NCBI GenBank assembly: GCA_008360975.2
Contig: CM039182.1
Location: 28,276,566 to 28,340,565, forward strand
DNA length: 64,000 nt
Reading direction: 5' to 3'
Origin: Lichenostomus cassidix
Lineage: Eukaryota > Chordata > Aves > Passeriformes > Meliphagidae
Below the pieces are notes generated by a model. That model ran no database searches, was not told the DNA's origin, and was given only the letters and a program-made list of their open reading frames with translations. The position numbers and the translations under genes were made by a program. Shown here piece by piece: positions 28,901-42,800 of the stretch (positions are counted from its first letter, which is position 1; each line of letters opens with the position of its first letter).

Positions 28901-31900
28901 AATGGTGGATGTGGTTTTCTTAAGCATGCAGGCTAATTGCTTAATTTTCAACAGTTGCTTGCCTTCCAGAAGCTCCAGCTGAATTTAAATGAACCTGAGA
29001 AAGAAGGATTTAGCATTTCAGAAGGCATTTTCCATGACGTTTCCCAAGTGAGGGGATGAGAGCGCGAGAGGATGTACCAAACTGACAACAATTAGCCTGG
29101 CACATGAATAAATTAATTCCATTTTACAAGAGACTATCAGGGCATAGGGAGATTATGATCACAAGTTTGGAGATTTCAGGAAAATTTTCAACATAGAGAT
29201 AAATTAGGACAGTTGAATCAGAGAAACATGAAAGAACTTTCAAATAATTCAGCCTAAGTCATCTGAGGGAGTCTAAAAGACAAAAAATATCTGTGCAGTT
29301 TTAGCTTTGACTCTAATAAATAGGGTACCAAAATCCTTGCCTGTAGGTCACAGAAAAATAAAGGGTTTTATGCTAATCATATAAAACTGAATTCCTATTT
29401 TTATATGTCAAACGGATTCACTATTGGAGCTCCTTATGTTTTACAAAAAGAAATTTTACAAAATAAGACTTCTGTATTACTGGGTAATAAAACTTCATTT
29501 GGTAATGAAAAATTTTGATGTAAGTCCAGAGAAGTACACATTCAAAACCACCACTGAGTTTCAGCTAATTTAAACCTTAAAATTAATATAAAATTAATTT
29601 TATTATATTTTTTAGAAGTAGTTAGTTCCTACTTATAGATTTTATCAATGTTCCAAATTACCTAAAATTAGGCAGAAAAATTCAAAATTATATACATCCA
29701 CCTTGGAGAAAAGGAAAAGAGAAGGAACAGAAGACATAAGCAACACTGCATAAATTCAACTTTAAAATTATCTGTAGCAAATAAAATGTGTAAACCATTA
29801 AAAAATTTTCATCTTTTCTGAAAGCAAACATGGACCTGGACTCACTATGACTCAATGCATAGGGAAATTTAAAATGTGTATCTTTTCCTACATGATAAAT
29901 TGTCAGGGGAAATCAACAACATTAATTAACCATTCACAACATTTCAAAATTAGTCCTATCCCTAAACTGTCAACAAGCATTTAATCCGTAAGTATTGGCT
30001 TTTTTTCCCCTAAGCTTTCTCCAAACTAATAAAGAAGAAACAGACCACATTTATAATGAGGTCTCAGTCACTGACTGGACACAGGAAAAAAGTGCTCATT
30101 ATATGTTTTTGCAAGGAAAAAAAATTATCAACAGAAGAAAAAAAAAGTTCTGTGCACAAGTGCAACTCAGACCATCACTTCCTTCTGAAAGCACAGAAAA
30201 AGTGACAGATTTTTCCCTCTTGAGGGGAAAAAAATCTCCTGGTAAATACTAGTCACCAGTGGGAGTCACCTTGGTTGATTTCCCATTTGCCTGAGGAAAT
30301 TCAAACCTGTGTCCCTTTCTCTAGAGCATCCAATATCAGAAAAAAGCTAAAGAGTCACTGAGGAGGAAAAAAAAAATGTTGGCATGTGTGTCTATGCCAA
30401 CAAAAGTATTAAACATTTATTTGTAAAAATGTGACTGACCAAATTACTGATACACTTCTATGAATGAGGTGATCTGAAGATGGCCTCAAAGAGATGTACC
30501 AAAAAAGAGGCCAAAATGTTACAGCTGTTAAGGCAGTAGTTCTGGATAAATGGATAAATTTAGGATGCTTAGGTAAATTTTATAGAAAAAGGTCAGACAA
30601 GTCTTTTATTTATTTTCTTTCTCAAATTGCCATGTCAGAGTTGGATGCTATCTTTACTCAGAGTGGAAATAACCCATTCAGGATCTACACCTATGCTGAA
30701 GGAACCAGAAAAAAATATATGTATTGTATACAAATAAATGAATATTCATCTACACATACTATCATGTACAGTAGTATTTATAAAATGAAGAAGCAAACAG
30801 CAATTATAGATTGCTCAGTGAGGTACCTCAGTGCCTCTGGGACTATAATGTCATCTCACATCCTGAATATATTTTGCAGCTAAATTTTGGGAAGTATGCA
30901 TTAGTCCAAAAGATCTAACAGTTGTGGGTTTTTTTATGTTAATGACATTTAAAAATTGCATACAAAAAAATTCCACTAGTGCAAAAAATTCACTGTTACT
31001 TTTTTATGTCTAAAAACAGAAGCAGTTTTCATTACAGTGAAACAAAGCAGACTAATCTGCCTTATTTCCACATACTACAAGAACATTCCTGTCACGATGT
31101 CTGATTAAGCAAATACAGAGAGAATTGCCTAGATCTGTAGTTTCAACTGAATTTTTCTTAGCAAAGAACCCATACCCAACCAATATGTTTTGGTGGACAT
31201 TTTTCTGACGCTTGTGGCATACTTTACAGGAAGCTACAATTAGGATTTGCTCTGCCAACTCCCATTACTTTGAAGAAAATTCCTTCACTCAAACAGCCCT
31301 TTAAGAACCAGGATGAAACAGAAATAATTAGGCCAAGAATTATCCTCATAATTCTATTCTTAGAATAACATAATACAATAAATTTTATCACAGAAGTCTG
31401 TTATACCTTACACATTTTGCACAATATGAGAATGTAAAACTAAACCCAACACTAGCTATTTGGATAAAAAGTGGCAGCTGCAAAAGATAATACCATGTAG
31501 CATCTCTTTTACTTAAAATAAAAATCTGGAAAGACAGAGAGAGAGATGATGCCCTCTGTGGACAGATTGAGTGTGTGGGGAGGTAACATCTGGGCCAGGC
31601 AGAAATTATCAGTCTTTCTTCCAAACTTGTTTACAACCCTGTCTCCATTGTATCTCTGCTATCAAGGAGGCATCACTGGGTAACTGTGTGGAGTGGGGAA
31701 GAAGGCTGGAATTGAGCTACAGACCTCAGATTTGGACCCAGAGATTTCAACCATATCTGTAGACAAGTTATTTGGAGCAGCTGCCTGACACTATTAAGGA
31801 AAATGGTGATGGAGCAGACAAAAGGAGGTTCTTTTGAGTTATAAAGAATAATCTGCACTCAGCAGAAGAACTGAGATAAGATCTAAAGGTACATCCTCAG

Positions 31901-32066
31901 AACACTATAGTTCCTTCTTCCCAAGCTGCTAAAAGCTTCTGTCAAACTCCTTAATGGCTCACCAAGCATTCTGAGGTATTTACCTAATTTTTACCTACCT
32001 ACACATTTAAAAAGCCAATTATGTACAAAATTCTTTAGCCTGGCCTTTTGTTGTCCTTCTACATCT

Positions 32067-32445
32067 TAGAAAGCCTCTCCTATGAAGGCAGGCTGAGAGA
32101 GCTGGAGTTGATCAGGATGGAGAAGAGAAAGCTCTGGAGAGACTTTACAGCACCTTTCAGTCCCTAAAGGGGGCTGACAAGAAAGGTGGTGAAGGACTTT
32201 TTACAAGGGCAGGTAGAGACAGGACAAGGTATAATGGCTTTAAGCTGAACAAGGGTAGGTTTAAGATACATATTAGGAAGTTCTTTGTAGTGAGGATGGT
32301 GAGGCACTGGAACAGGCTGCCCACAGAAGTTGTAGATGCCCCATCCCTGGCAGTGCTCAAGGGCTCTGAGCAACCTGTTCTAGGGGAAGCTGTCCCTGCC
32401 CACAGCAGGGACCTTGGAACTAGATGATCTTCCTACCAAAACAAT
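32067..32445 (+). mobile_element. CR1 LINE 3' fragment, plus orientation
   Basis: Sense CR1 text: GCAGGCTGAGAGAGCTGGAG near 32088, the AGGAAGTTCTTTGTAGTGAG segment, CACTGGAACAGGCTGCCCAC, and GGACCTTGGAACTAGATGAT near 32410. The 5' end is truncated and the terminal octamer repeat is degraded. Confidence 0.92.
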
Positions 32446-35400
32446 TACCTGATACTATTTTTCCCTGAATCTGAACACAACTTTATCCTTAATATACCAA
32501 ATGAAATCATATGACAGAACAGCAAGCACGCATAAAAAGACACATTAGAAAAAATAGCAATCATTAAACTAGGAAAAAAAAGTTACTAAGGCATCTTAGC
32601 TTTAAAGAAGTGGAAGTCACAAAGAAATTAAAGACCTGGCAACTGATCAGATAAAACATTTTCAGGGTAAACTACATATTTCAAGAGTTTCTAGGATGAC
32701 ACTGATTGCTTTGACTAAAAAATTCACAACTATTAAGAAATAAAACCATTAAAATTACTTTGGGATTTTTAGAGGCACTAAAAATCTCACTTTATTCACA
32801 GTTTACAAAGCAGTCTGGAATTTTATTCTTCCGTTACTGCACAAAATATCACAAACCTGAAAATAAAGCAACCACTCCTTGCCATAGTGCTATCACGACC
32901 ATATGTGAATTTCTTTGCAATGTATTCAATGTATCTCATAGATATGTGATGCTTTTTACCTAACACCGCTAAAGAATGCATACATCTTACTTCTCTTTCT
33001 ACCCTACACCAATGCCATAAAGCAAAGCTCTCACTTCTCAAACTTGAGTTTCTTTTGAATCCCAGATAAGCAGAATATGAGGGACTCCAAGGAAAAAGAA
33101 ATGGGCACCAGTCTCTGTTTAATATGCTTTAAAAAAATCTCCAATTACTATGATAAGAGTTCTGTTTCTTCTCAAGCACTCACTGATAAGCACATTATAC
33201 TAATTTAGTGCTACTACATAGAGGGTGAGTCTCAGCTTCAGGAAGAACAGGAATTGAAGGACTGTTTTCCGAGTAGCAGTTCTGAGTTTGCTTGGCATAA
33301 CAGCAGACAATTTCAGGTTTTGTTTGGTTTTGAATCAGACATATCCAGACCAACACTCAGCTAAAACCAGAGGTCTTGCTCAGGTCTCTCTCTCCTGATT
33401 ATGGCCACAACAGGCTATGGTGCCTTAAAATACCTGATTCTGTCCCAAGCAGCAGAATAGCTTCTAACACCTCAAACAATGGAGAGAAAGAGGCTGAACT
33501 CCATCTCCAAACACTGCATGTATTTGACTTCTTCCTTTCTCTTACAGCAGTCGAGCTGTGCCATTTTATAACTCGCTTTTCTGCTTTACTGATAGTAAAC
33601 ACAGATAGGTAAGGTCAAGAAAAATATAAATATTCATATTTTGAAGATTTATACATTTATGTGTGTATTCTGTGCCAACACATGGAACTCTACATGGTAT
33701 AGACATCACAGTTCAGTGTATCCTGATACTAAAAATGCAGGAAACGTGGTTCCTCAGTGAAAAATAGGATATATATAAGTAAATTTCTGCATCTTTTTTG
33801 TATTATAAAGGAAACTACATAGAAGTTTTAACTATGCTGCATAATATTATAACTCCTACCATAGTAAGACATTTGAAGAGAACGAATAATTTATTAAGAA
33901 AATGTAAGCTTTTGATTCAAGGTCTATCCTAACAGCTGCAATAGAAGAGGTCAAAGTGTCTCCTGTTTTTTCCTAGCTGATGTAGATGCAATAACCAGTT
34001 CTACTGGATGATATGTAAAAAGAAGGGAGAGAAGCTGTATCATTCTACTTTCTTTCTCCTCACAAGACACCAAAAAATTAATACTCTTGATGAAAGAATT
34101 GCCATTGTGGACGGAGCAGGGCAGGGAGGGGCAGAATAATAACTCCTTTTATTCCTCCCCACCACACTGGCCACATAAATGGGAACAAGACATGATCTAG
34201 TGTTTGAAATTAATCTCCACCCATAAATTCTTTTAAATTTTCACGTTCCCCTTTGGTCTTTTATTCTTTTAGATTCGTATAAAATATTTCAACATAAGCC
34301 ACTATTTTCAGCACCCTGAAAAACAGAATGTAAGAGAGAAAAGAAAGAGAAATCATTAATTTCAAGAGACTTCCATGACATATGGTTTTCATTTATTAAA
34401 AAGAACATTTCACAGATAATGGAAAGAGAATTATGTAGAAATGTAATTTTCAATTAATTACTTTTTAAATTACGTTGTCTGATCTCCAAATGGTACCAAA
34501 AATATAATCAGCTTGCATCTACTGACAGTAATTGCTCTGGGTTATTTTTCGGGTTTGGGTAAGTTCCTTTAACTGATTATTTCTTTTTAAACTGTTTATA
34601 TTGACCCGATATCTGAAAAATGAACTGTTGAATAAGAGTAGGTGTTACAGGGTCTTGATTCACATATAGAGCTATGACAACAAAGGCATACATTAATGCA
34701 AGTGCATTAATGACAATTACATGATTAGCTGTAAACACCAATACTAAAGCACCCCAACAGAAGCCAAAGTCTTGAAGTTTCATTAATTATTACAATATTT
34801 CAAAGCCTGACTTCTGCCAAAAGATGTGGAAAAAAGTATCACAACTATATATAGAGGATTAATAAACTAAAACTCATGAATTAAATGAGAATGCCTAAGT
34901 TCTTGGTTTTTAAAATATATTTCAAATATTCACAGAGCAGAAATTAAAACTAAATTTGGAATTCCTCATAAAGACTGGCTTTGTGCATCATGGTAAAATT
35001 TGGTTTAAATTCAAAGTCCCTAGCATTTTCTGATCTAAGCATTCCATTTAATACAGCTTTTACATAATTTTGAAAATTCTGTTAACTAAATAAAACTGTT
35101 TCTAAGCTGTATCAACATTTAAATTCTTATCTACTGATATGAATGCTTAAAAATTTTTTTGAAAAGCCCACATGCTCTCACAGACTGCTCCTACCAAATA
35201 CTCCATATGGAGAAATAATATTTGGATATTACCAACATACAGATGTACGTTATTGCCAAAATTTTCCCTCAGCACTTCAAAGAAGTAAACTCAACAAAAA
35301 CACCCAAAATGGAAATGGGAAAACTCAATTTTTATGTAATAATTAGATTGTTATGCATAACATTCTCTCATTACTAAAACAAATTGATGCTAATTACCAA

Positions 35401-38400
35401 AATAAGTCTGGAATGTATTTACCAACTACTGCAGTCTCATCCCAGTACTACACATAGGTAAAAAAACCCAAACCACTTTTTTATCAGCAGGTTTTCACTA
35501 GAACATAATTCTATATGTGCATAAGTTTGTATATCCATAAGTACTACGCATGTAAATACTTATATTTAATACATAACTTTTATTAAATATGCTATATTTA
35601 CTATACAAAGGTGGGAGTTTATTTTAAGAAGAAAGGGTGGTAAAACACACTTTTAGAAGGATCTTGTAGGATATCATCATCCAGAGTTTACTTGAAATTA
35701 TTACATACCAAACAAAGTGACAAGGAGATAGCTTGCATTCTGTCCCAGAAGAACTGGTCAGGAGAATATGGGGTAGAGGTGGCATGCTTCAGGCAAAAGC
35801 CAAATAAAATAGCAAAATGAATGAATCCCTGATAAAAAATCAGTTGTGACAAAAAGTTCTGGTTGAAACAAACGATTTGTCTGCTTGTGAAGATTGTGTA
35901 AAAACCTCCTCACAGACAAATATGTCTGAATTGGCATTTTCACAATGTGGTTAAAATTAGGAAAAATAATTTTTCTATGCCTCTTCTGTGGCAGTCATAC
36001 TCTTATGTATTTTACCTGTAATGACTCTCTCTGTGCATTGCAAACTTTTGTGGAGGTTATTTCAGTTACACTTATTGGAAATACTTGCTACAACACTCTT
36101 AGTAAGAAAAGTAATATGTGACAACATCATGTTACCACAGTTATTGTTCATCCCTCCCTCTTTAAAGTTTTGAAGAATACAAATTAATAAGCTTTCAGTT
36201 CATGAATGAACTGTTTGCTGAGATTTAACATAATCTGAGCCTTACTAGAAACTTAACTTGGAATTATCACATACACCAATAGAAAAAGGTTTAAAATGTC
36301 CCATTCCATTGGTCAGCAAACTAAGTAAATGTACATTTCTTAGTAAAAGTGGAGTTATACTAACTGAACTAAGTCTGAGTTTTCCCTAACCAGTATTTAA
36401 AAGTATAGCTTAGAAAGAACTAAAAGGATATGAGGAGTGGCATCCGCTCAATTATATATGCATACATTAATATATTTCAATACCTTTATTGCACAGGAAG
36501 ACTTCAATTTCCATTTGTTAATTCCTGTCATAAATTACAATTAAAAGTATTTTTGCTACAGTTTGTTTTTCTGTGCAGTTTCATAAACATTATGTAGATG
36601 CCACCATGCTGAAGCCATCACGGTAAAAACCAACACAAAACATAATAAAGTGTTCTTCAAAATGAAAACAAACAAATAACCCCCATCATAATTAAACAGT
36701 CTGTCTAAAGCTCTTTAAATTGTCTTTTTTTAACATGTGACATGTAACTGAAAGTGGTAATAGGCTCATAAAGCTTGAACATAACATACAGTGCAATACA
36801 AAAATGTAAAGGATAAAAAGGATTAAAATGAGTTCTACAGACAGAGAAGTGTATCTAAAGGAAAGGAGGATATCAAAGAGGGAGATTAGCACTAGTAGCA
36901 CAGCCTGAGAAAAGGAGACAGAGAGAACACTAAAGATCATAAGAAATGTTCAAAATGGAACAGTTTTGCAGCAGAAATTGCCTATCTGAAATATTTTACA
37001 CCTCTATGCCCTCAACACACTCCACAGAAAGCAGGCTCACAGCCAGACTGCCAACATCTCTGCCTGGCAGGCATCCCGACTCTCTAGGTATCCAGAAAGC
37101 TTTCCCTAGAAATTTTGCCCATGGAGCCAGAAAAACACTGAGTACCCAGTGTCTGAAACCTAGAGTTTGCTGCTGGTGATACACACAAGATGCCACATTC
37201 TTCTCTTTTGTAACTGGAAAGATACAACTTAAGCTTCTTGCATGTGAGGGACAGGCTTCTCCTACATTATATATGCTATAATTCTTCACATCCTACTAAC
37301 CTTCTGTAATTTAGTTCCAATTTGGGTTTACTTCATCCCATCATTTGGGCAAAAGTAGAAAGTTGTGGCCTCTGCAGTACCTTTTTTACAGAAAATTAAA
37401 TCTTCCTATCTGTAGTAGAAATACTTCATTTGATATATTATAATAAAGCAAGGTCTTTGCAGTAATTTAATGTCTTCTGTTACATCAAAGAACATAGCTG
37501 AGGGAAAGAACAAAAAATACCTTTCAAACCATATTTCTACGTGCTTGAAATTTTAACTACTTTTCCACTTATGTCAATGGGCCTAAGACACTACCCCTTT
37601 TTACAAGTTTCATCTTCTTTTGAACCTGCAATGGCCACAGGAACACTACTACAACATCCCAGCAACATCCTTCTGCTCCTTATGACCGAACAGCAATGAT
37701 ACTTTGCATTCATCTTGTGATCAACTAAGTACACATCAATGCTTCTGACAATGCCAGTCGTACCAGGGTACACTACACTGAACTCTGCATATGTGCATTC
37801 ATTCCATTTACTACAGTCCATAACATCATCAAGCTTTTCCAGTGTGATACTAATTCCCAAATTTGGTTTAGTTAGTCAATTCTATTAGTATTCATCTACA
37901 CATCTTACAAAGTAATTAGCTAAATACTGATGAGATTACTCTCAACATTGGTCACAGACACACCACGTTAATGTTGAAACCTTCTCTTTCAGGACCCTCT
38001 GCAGTCACTCTGTTAGCTGATAAAAAAAAAGTCGCTCATCTGAAGAAACTCCTTTTGTGAAAGGTGAATTCTGCTCTTACTAACACATCTACAAAAGCTC
38101 CACTAGCCTCTGACCCCAGAAAGTGAGGGGTTCCTACAAAACTAATCCTTTCACTCTCTTGACTTTTTCATTGTTCTCATGTTCTGACTGCCTCTTCCCT
38201 GAACAGCAGAGCCAAAGCTTTTTAACACCTTTGTGCTACGGATAAAGAGCAACTAGGTCACTTAAAAAACTAGTCCATTTGATTAGTCCTTCTTCCCTAG
38301 CTTTATTTTTTTTTGCCCATTTTGGTTTTATATCTGGTTTTAGGCTACTTAAGTTTCTCAGGAGTAGTTTCTTGGGTTGATTATCAGCATTTCAACCATT

Positions 38401-38904
38401 TCTCTTGCAATTGCTATAAAGTCACAATTGCTTAAAGCACACTATAAGCCTCATTCAAATTATTAAATCTGCAATTTTAAGCCTGCTACATACAAATGGT
38501 ATTACATGGTTATAGAAATCGGCATTTATTTTTTTTTCTGAGACGTGTTCTTGTCATTTCAGAATAATACAGACCATTACAAGATCTCACAGTAAAGAGA
38601 AATTTCTGTGACAAGTATGGAACAAGTCAATTACTTGCTCTAACTTATTTCTCATATTCAACTCAATAATGTTAGTAAAATTATGTACTGTAAATGACAA
38701 AAAATGAAATTCACCCAGTTAAAAATTCTGCCAGCAGAAAAGGAGTTCACTCTGCTTTCAGAATTAAATATTCCTCTATTATCTGAAAGAATAGCCACAT
38801 GCAGTATTTATTAATAAGTACATCTCAATGGAAGCTTATAAAATAAAAGATACTGCACCTATGCAAAAAGAAAGAAAGAAAAAAATCAAATTAACATTAC
38901 TTAC

Positions 38905-38925
38905 TTGATTAAGTATATCTTGTTT
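38905..38925 (-). CDS. DGKB: DGKB 21-nt microexon (KQDILNQ)
   Basis: This exon is only seven codons, KQDILNQ, phase 0 on both sides, between acceptor GTGTTACAG and donor CAA|GTAAGT. The same seven residues join the flanking exons in human DGKB as I remember it (NPEG-KQDILNQ-TIDFEGF), so the assignment is firm despite its size. It lies 4.3 kb from the upstream exon and 14 kb from the next one. Being a multiple of three, it could be skipped without changing frame. A TGC occurs about a dozen bases upstream of the acceptor AG, a feature of some neuronally regulated microexons. Whether this one is regulated cannot be read from DNA. Confidence 0.93.
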
Positions 38926-39304
38926 CTGTAACACATGCAAGGAAAGAAAGAACATACATATATTAGTGCAGTGTCATTAAATCCAAGCTCTGTTTTTATA
39001 ATAGAAATATTTTTAGTGAAAGGTTAGTGATTTAGATGAGCAGGTTTAAGACATTAGATAGAATATCCCATTTTCTTGCATTAGCACATAAGTCAAGAAA
39101 ATGGCTATAAGTCAGCATTCGAGTCTTGATTAGACAGTGCAAGCAATTTATTTCTAAACATGCAATGACAGATAACCAAGGAAGAAAAATAAATATGTTA
39201 GTCTTTCATCCATGTGTACCTTAAAAAAAAGCATAAAAAATTAATTGTTACAAAGAGTCATAAATGAAACAACTTATCAGAACTGAATACTTCTAAACTC
39301 CAAG

Positions 39305-40110
39305 TGGGAAGGTCATGGAGCAGATAATCATCAATGCCATCACATGGTGGGTACAGGAGCACCAGGGCATCAGGCCAGGCCAGCAGGAGTTTCATAAAGG
39401 CAGGTCCTGCTTTACTCCTTGGTCCTTGACACCTAAACTCCTTCTACAACAAGGTGACCCACTTAGTAGATGAGGGAAAGGCTGTAGGTATTATCCACCT
39501 GGACTTCTGTAGGATTGGTATCATTACGGTTGGAAAAGACCTCTAAGGTCTTTAGACACTGCATTCTCCTGGAAAAGCTCCCTGCTCCTGGCTTGGCCAG
39601 GTGCACCCTTAGCTGGGCAATAAACTGGCCAGGTGGCTGGGCCTGGGGGTGCTGGTCTGTAGGGTTATATCCACTTGGTAGGCACTCACAAGCAGTGCTT
39701 CCCCAGACTCAGCAAGTCCCGTCCAATATCTTTATCGATGATCTGGACAAAGCTATGAATTGCACCTTAGTCAGCCTGAAGATGATGCCCCGCTGGGCAA
39801 GAGCTTTGATTTGCTACTTGAGGGTAGGAAGGCTCTGCAGAGGGATCTAGATAGGCTGGATAAACAGGCTGAGGTCAGTGCTATGAAGTTCAACAAGGCC
39901 AAGGGCCAGGTCCTGTGCTTGGGTCACAACAACCCCAGGCAGCTCCACAGGCTGGGGCAGAGTGTCTGGAAAGCTGCCCAGCAGAAAAGGAGATTAGGGT
40001 GCTGGTTGACAGCCACTTGAAGATGGGACAGCATGTACCCGGGTGGCCAAGAAAGCCAATGAACTCCTTAGTAAACAAAAAATTAAGGATGCACTTAAAA
40101 AGGATGACAA
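39305..40110 (+). pseudogene. Decayed CR1 ORF2 (reverse transcriptase) segment
   Basis: A long internal CR1 piece in plus orientation. The reverse-transcriptase region is recognisable in pieces spread over different frames: FIDD, the catalytic Asp pair, in [15 protein letters not shown] (39720-39765), then [15 protein letters not shown] (39911-39958), [17 protein letters not shown] and AKKAN further on. Frameshifts break the reading into at least three frames, so it is inactive. Near 39519-39552 the text departs from CR1 sense sequence and reads as an inverted CR1 terminus. It was copied as a LINE and is not a host gene. Confidence 0.9.
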
Positions 40111-42800
40111 CACTAGGACTAGAAGCACACAATGCTGTGTACTTACTGCACATTTAGACACTATCTTTGCTCTATCATCTCCTTTCCTAATTCTTGCCAA
40201 CCTTTTCAATGCTCCCATCAAAATGAAATGGATTAAATAAATTAATAGAAAGAGATCTCCAGTGATGAAATTAATATTTATCAACCACAGCTTTCCAAGA
40301 GGCTGGTCTTAGCTTACCTATGTATCTTACACCATGTATAAAATCCATTCTTAATTACCTCTTTGATATTGACTAAAAGAAGAGCATGAAAGGGCAGATG
40401 TTCAGTAGCATTTGTAGAAATTTTGGGTATCTCCCTTACATTGAAAGCAGAAAGTAAAAGCTCTGTAAATAAACTCCCTATAGTAGATAACCTAATAATT
40501 AGATACACCATTTCCCCTAATCCCAAAATCCACTCACTCAACACGATATAAAATAATGTAAAAACAACCTGGACTATTTCGGGTAGCAAGTTTGAAAATC
40601 AATGGCTTTTCTTTTGCTATTTGCATTCCATTAGATCAATTTGTGATAAAAAACTGCATTGCAGAACCAGTGGAGTGGAATAAGTTCATGAACACTTTCA
40701 ACATATAAGTAAATACTTAAGTAAATGTATTACTCCACTAAATTGGACAGAGCTCTATGTACAATGTTTATTGGTAAAAAACTGGTGCCATCATTTGGTA
40801 GAACAAGACTGAAAAAATTTTTGGCATATATAAGATAATCATCTCAGAAAGAGAGAGGTAAAAAGGAAATATGATGGTATCCTCTACAAAACACAACAAC
40901 AAAACAGAAGTGATGTCCAGAATATACGGAAATAAATAGCTGCACTAAGATTGATGCCAGCTGGATCAGTTAATTTTTGTCATCTCATTTACAGACAATA
41001 ATTAATTACTTACACCCAATCCACAGAGTCCTCATCCAAGCACATAAAATCAACTTGCAAATGATTCTGTAAAGAGTTTATCCATACAGCAGCCTGAATG
41101 CATGCCAAAAAAATAGACACACCTGTGCAAAGGCAGTTCTCTTGTCAGAACAGAATATTCACTCAGTGGCAGAGGAAATTTCAGCCACTTTGCTGTGAGT
41201 TCAGCAGCTTATGGCATGAGCCTTGAGCTAAGAAATCTCACTAGATCCAAAGTAGCTTTGTTGCTACGTTTTCTTAATGCTGCACTCCCTGGAGCCTAAA
41301 AGCTAAGAATCAAAGTACAAAAGCTGTCAGGGTTAGCCTAGGTCCAATATTGACCCAGTAGTACTGAATAACGTGACTCCTGCTGAAGACATTGAAGTCA
41401 TCACAGGGTGTCTGTCTTGAATTCCTTTCTCTCCTACCCTCTTCCTGTCCTGCTCCCTGCCTTGGGTACTCTGCTGCTCTATAATTCTTGGATGTTTCAA
41501 TACACTGGTAGGATTCTCCAAATGAAGATCTGTGAAATGAAGAAGAGGGAAACACCATGCAAAGTCACAGTCTCGTCTCAAGACCAATTGTGCTTATTAA
41601 TTCCAGCTTTGCACAGATCTTGCCAATTCACATGGCTTCAGTCAGAGCAGTTTTCCTGGATACTCATCTTGCCATGGCTCAACTTCCACATAGCCCCAAA
41701 TTTGAAAAATGAGTTTGTTAAAATAGATCAATCACATGACTTTAAGAAATGATGTTTATATACAACTGATAATATGTTACCCATATGGCAACATATTATT
41801 TAAATATGCATAAAATGCACAGTTATCTTTTACTTTAGCAGGGTACACTTCACAAAACTGAACATGTATGATGACTGAAAATACGTGAAGAATTAGGAGA
41901 AAAACCAGTTATAATAAATTAAGACCATTTTTCAGTTCACATTTTTCCAAGAAAAAAACCAAAAACCCAAAACCAAAAATATGTCTATATTCTAACAAAA
42001 AGTAGGTAAGGAAGTCCTACAGCCTAGGTCTCCATATGTTACACTGGGGAATAAAGTAGATGATTACAGCATTCCCATCCATTTATATTCTATGAATGTG
42101 TTTAACTAGAATTTTACTGAATTACAATTTTTTTCTTAGAAACTGACTAAAAGGACCAACATTATGCTTTGCCAAGTTCAAAGCATCAAATAATTTTTCA
42201 ATACTTACTGAGCTATAACTCATTAGTTGACAATCACTTTATTATTGCCAATAAGTTTCCAATAATTTTTGCCTTTTACATCCTAAAATGTAAGACCAAG
42301 TAATTTTCATAATGGTTAGCATATTTTTCTATCCTGAATTTTACATAATGGGAGCACAGTCAGAAATATTACTATTAGAAACATTACTGAAACAGGTTTT
42401 TATATAGCTACATTCTGAATCACACTATTAGGATGTGCTAAGCGAATGCAAATTTCAATTGAGGATAAGAAAAGAAAACAATCTGGCTTTTTCTATCAGC
42501 CAAACCAGAATACTTTGTCTAGTGGTGAATCTGTAGTGACAATGTGCACACACAACGTTTTTTTTCAGCTGAATTCTTTGTTTCATAACATAAGAAAATC
42601 CCACTACCAGAAACATCACAAGAGAAACAGAATTTAAAAAGAAATCTTAATGGATTTTACTTTTATAACTTTTTAAATTATGCTTAGCAGTTCCAATCTT
42701 TAAAGACTTGAGAAGTCTTATTAATCTTATCATAAGGGTTGTGGAGGTGTTCTGGGTATTTGGTTTTTATTTGAAGGCAGAGGGGAGGCTGTCTGTGCAC

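Larger units (their letters stand above)
24891..38904 (-). other. DGKB: DGKB intron, 14 kb
   Basis: Longest intron fully inside the window, between the 21-nt microexon and exon 24737-24890. It contains two CR1 copies (about 25590-25915 and 32067-32445), an AT-dinucleotide-rich patch near 28107-28147 and otherwise AT-rich sequence. The several 60-130 codon ORFs in it have no recognisable protein features. Confidence 0.85.

Noticed and set aside
30494..30883. 129-codon plus-strand ORF starting MYQKRGQNVTA
   Set aside because: No recognisable domain, inside the 14-kb DGKB intron in AT-rich sequence, with no promoter or splice context and no codon-like pattern. Probably chance.
36996..37289. 97-codon minus-strand ORF in a slightly GC-richer patch
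   Set aside because: It lies on the DGKB strand but has no splice-phase fit with the flanking exons and no similarity to any DGK segment or known protein.
37591..37860. 89-codon minus-strand ORF starting MGISITLEKLDD
   Set aside because: The sequence looks superficially protein-like but I recognise no domain, and there are no convincing splice sites linking it to DGKB exons.
39515..40240. Several overlapping plus-strand ORFs of 65-111 codons
   Set aside because: They are frameshifted pieces of a decayed CR1 reverse-transcriptase region and are not host genes.
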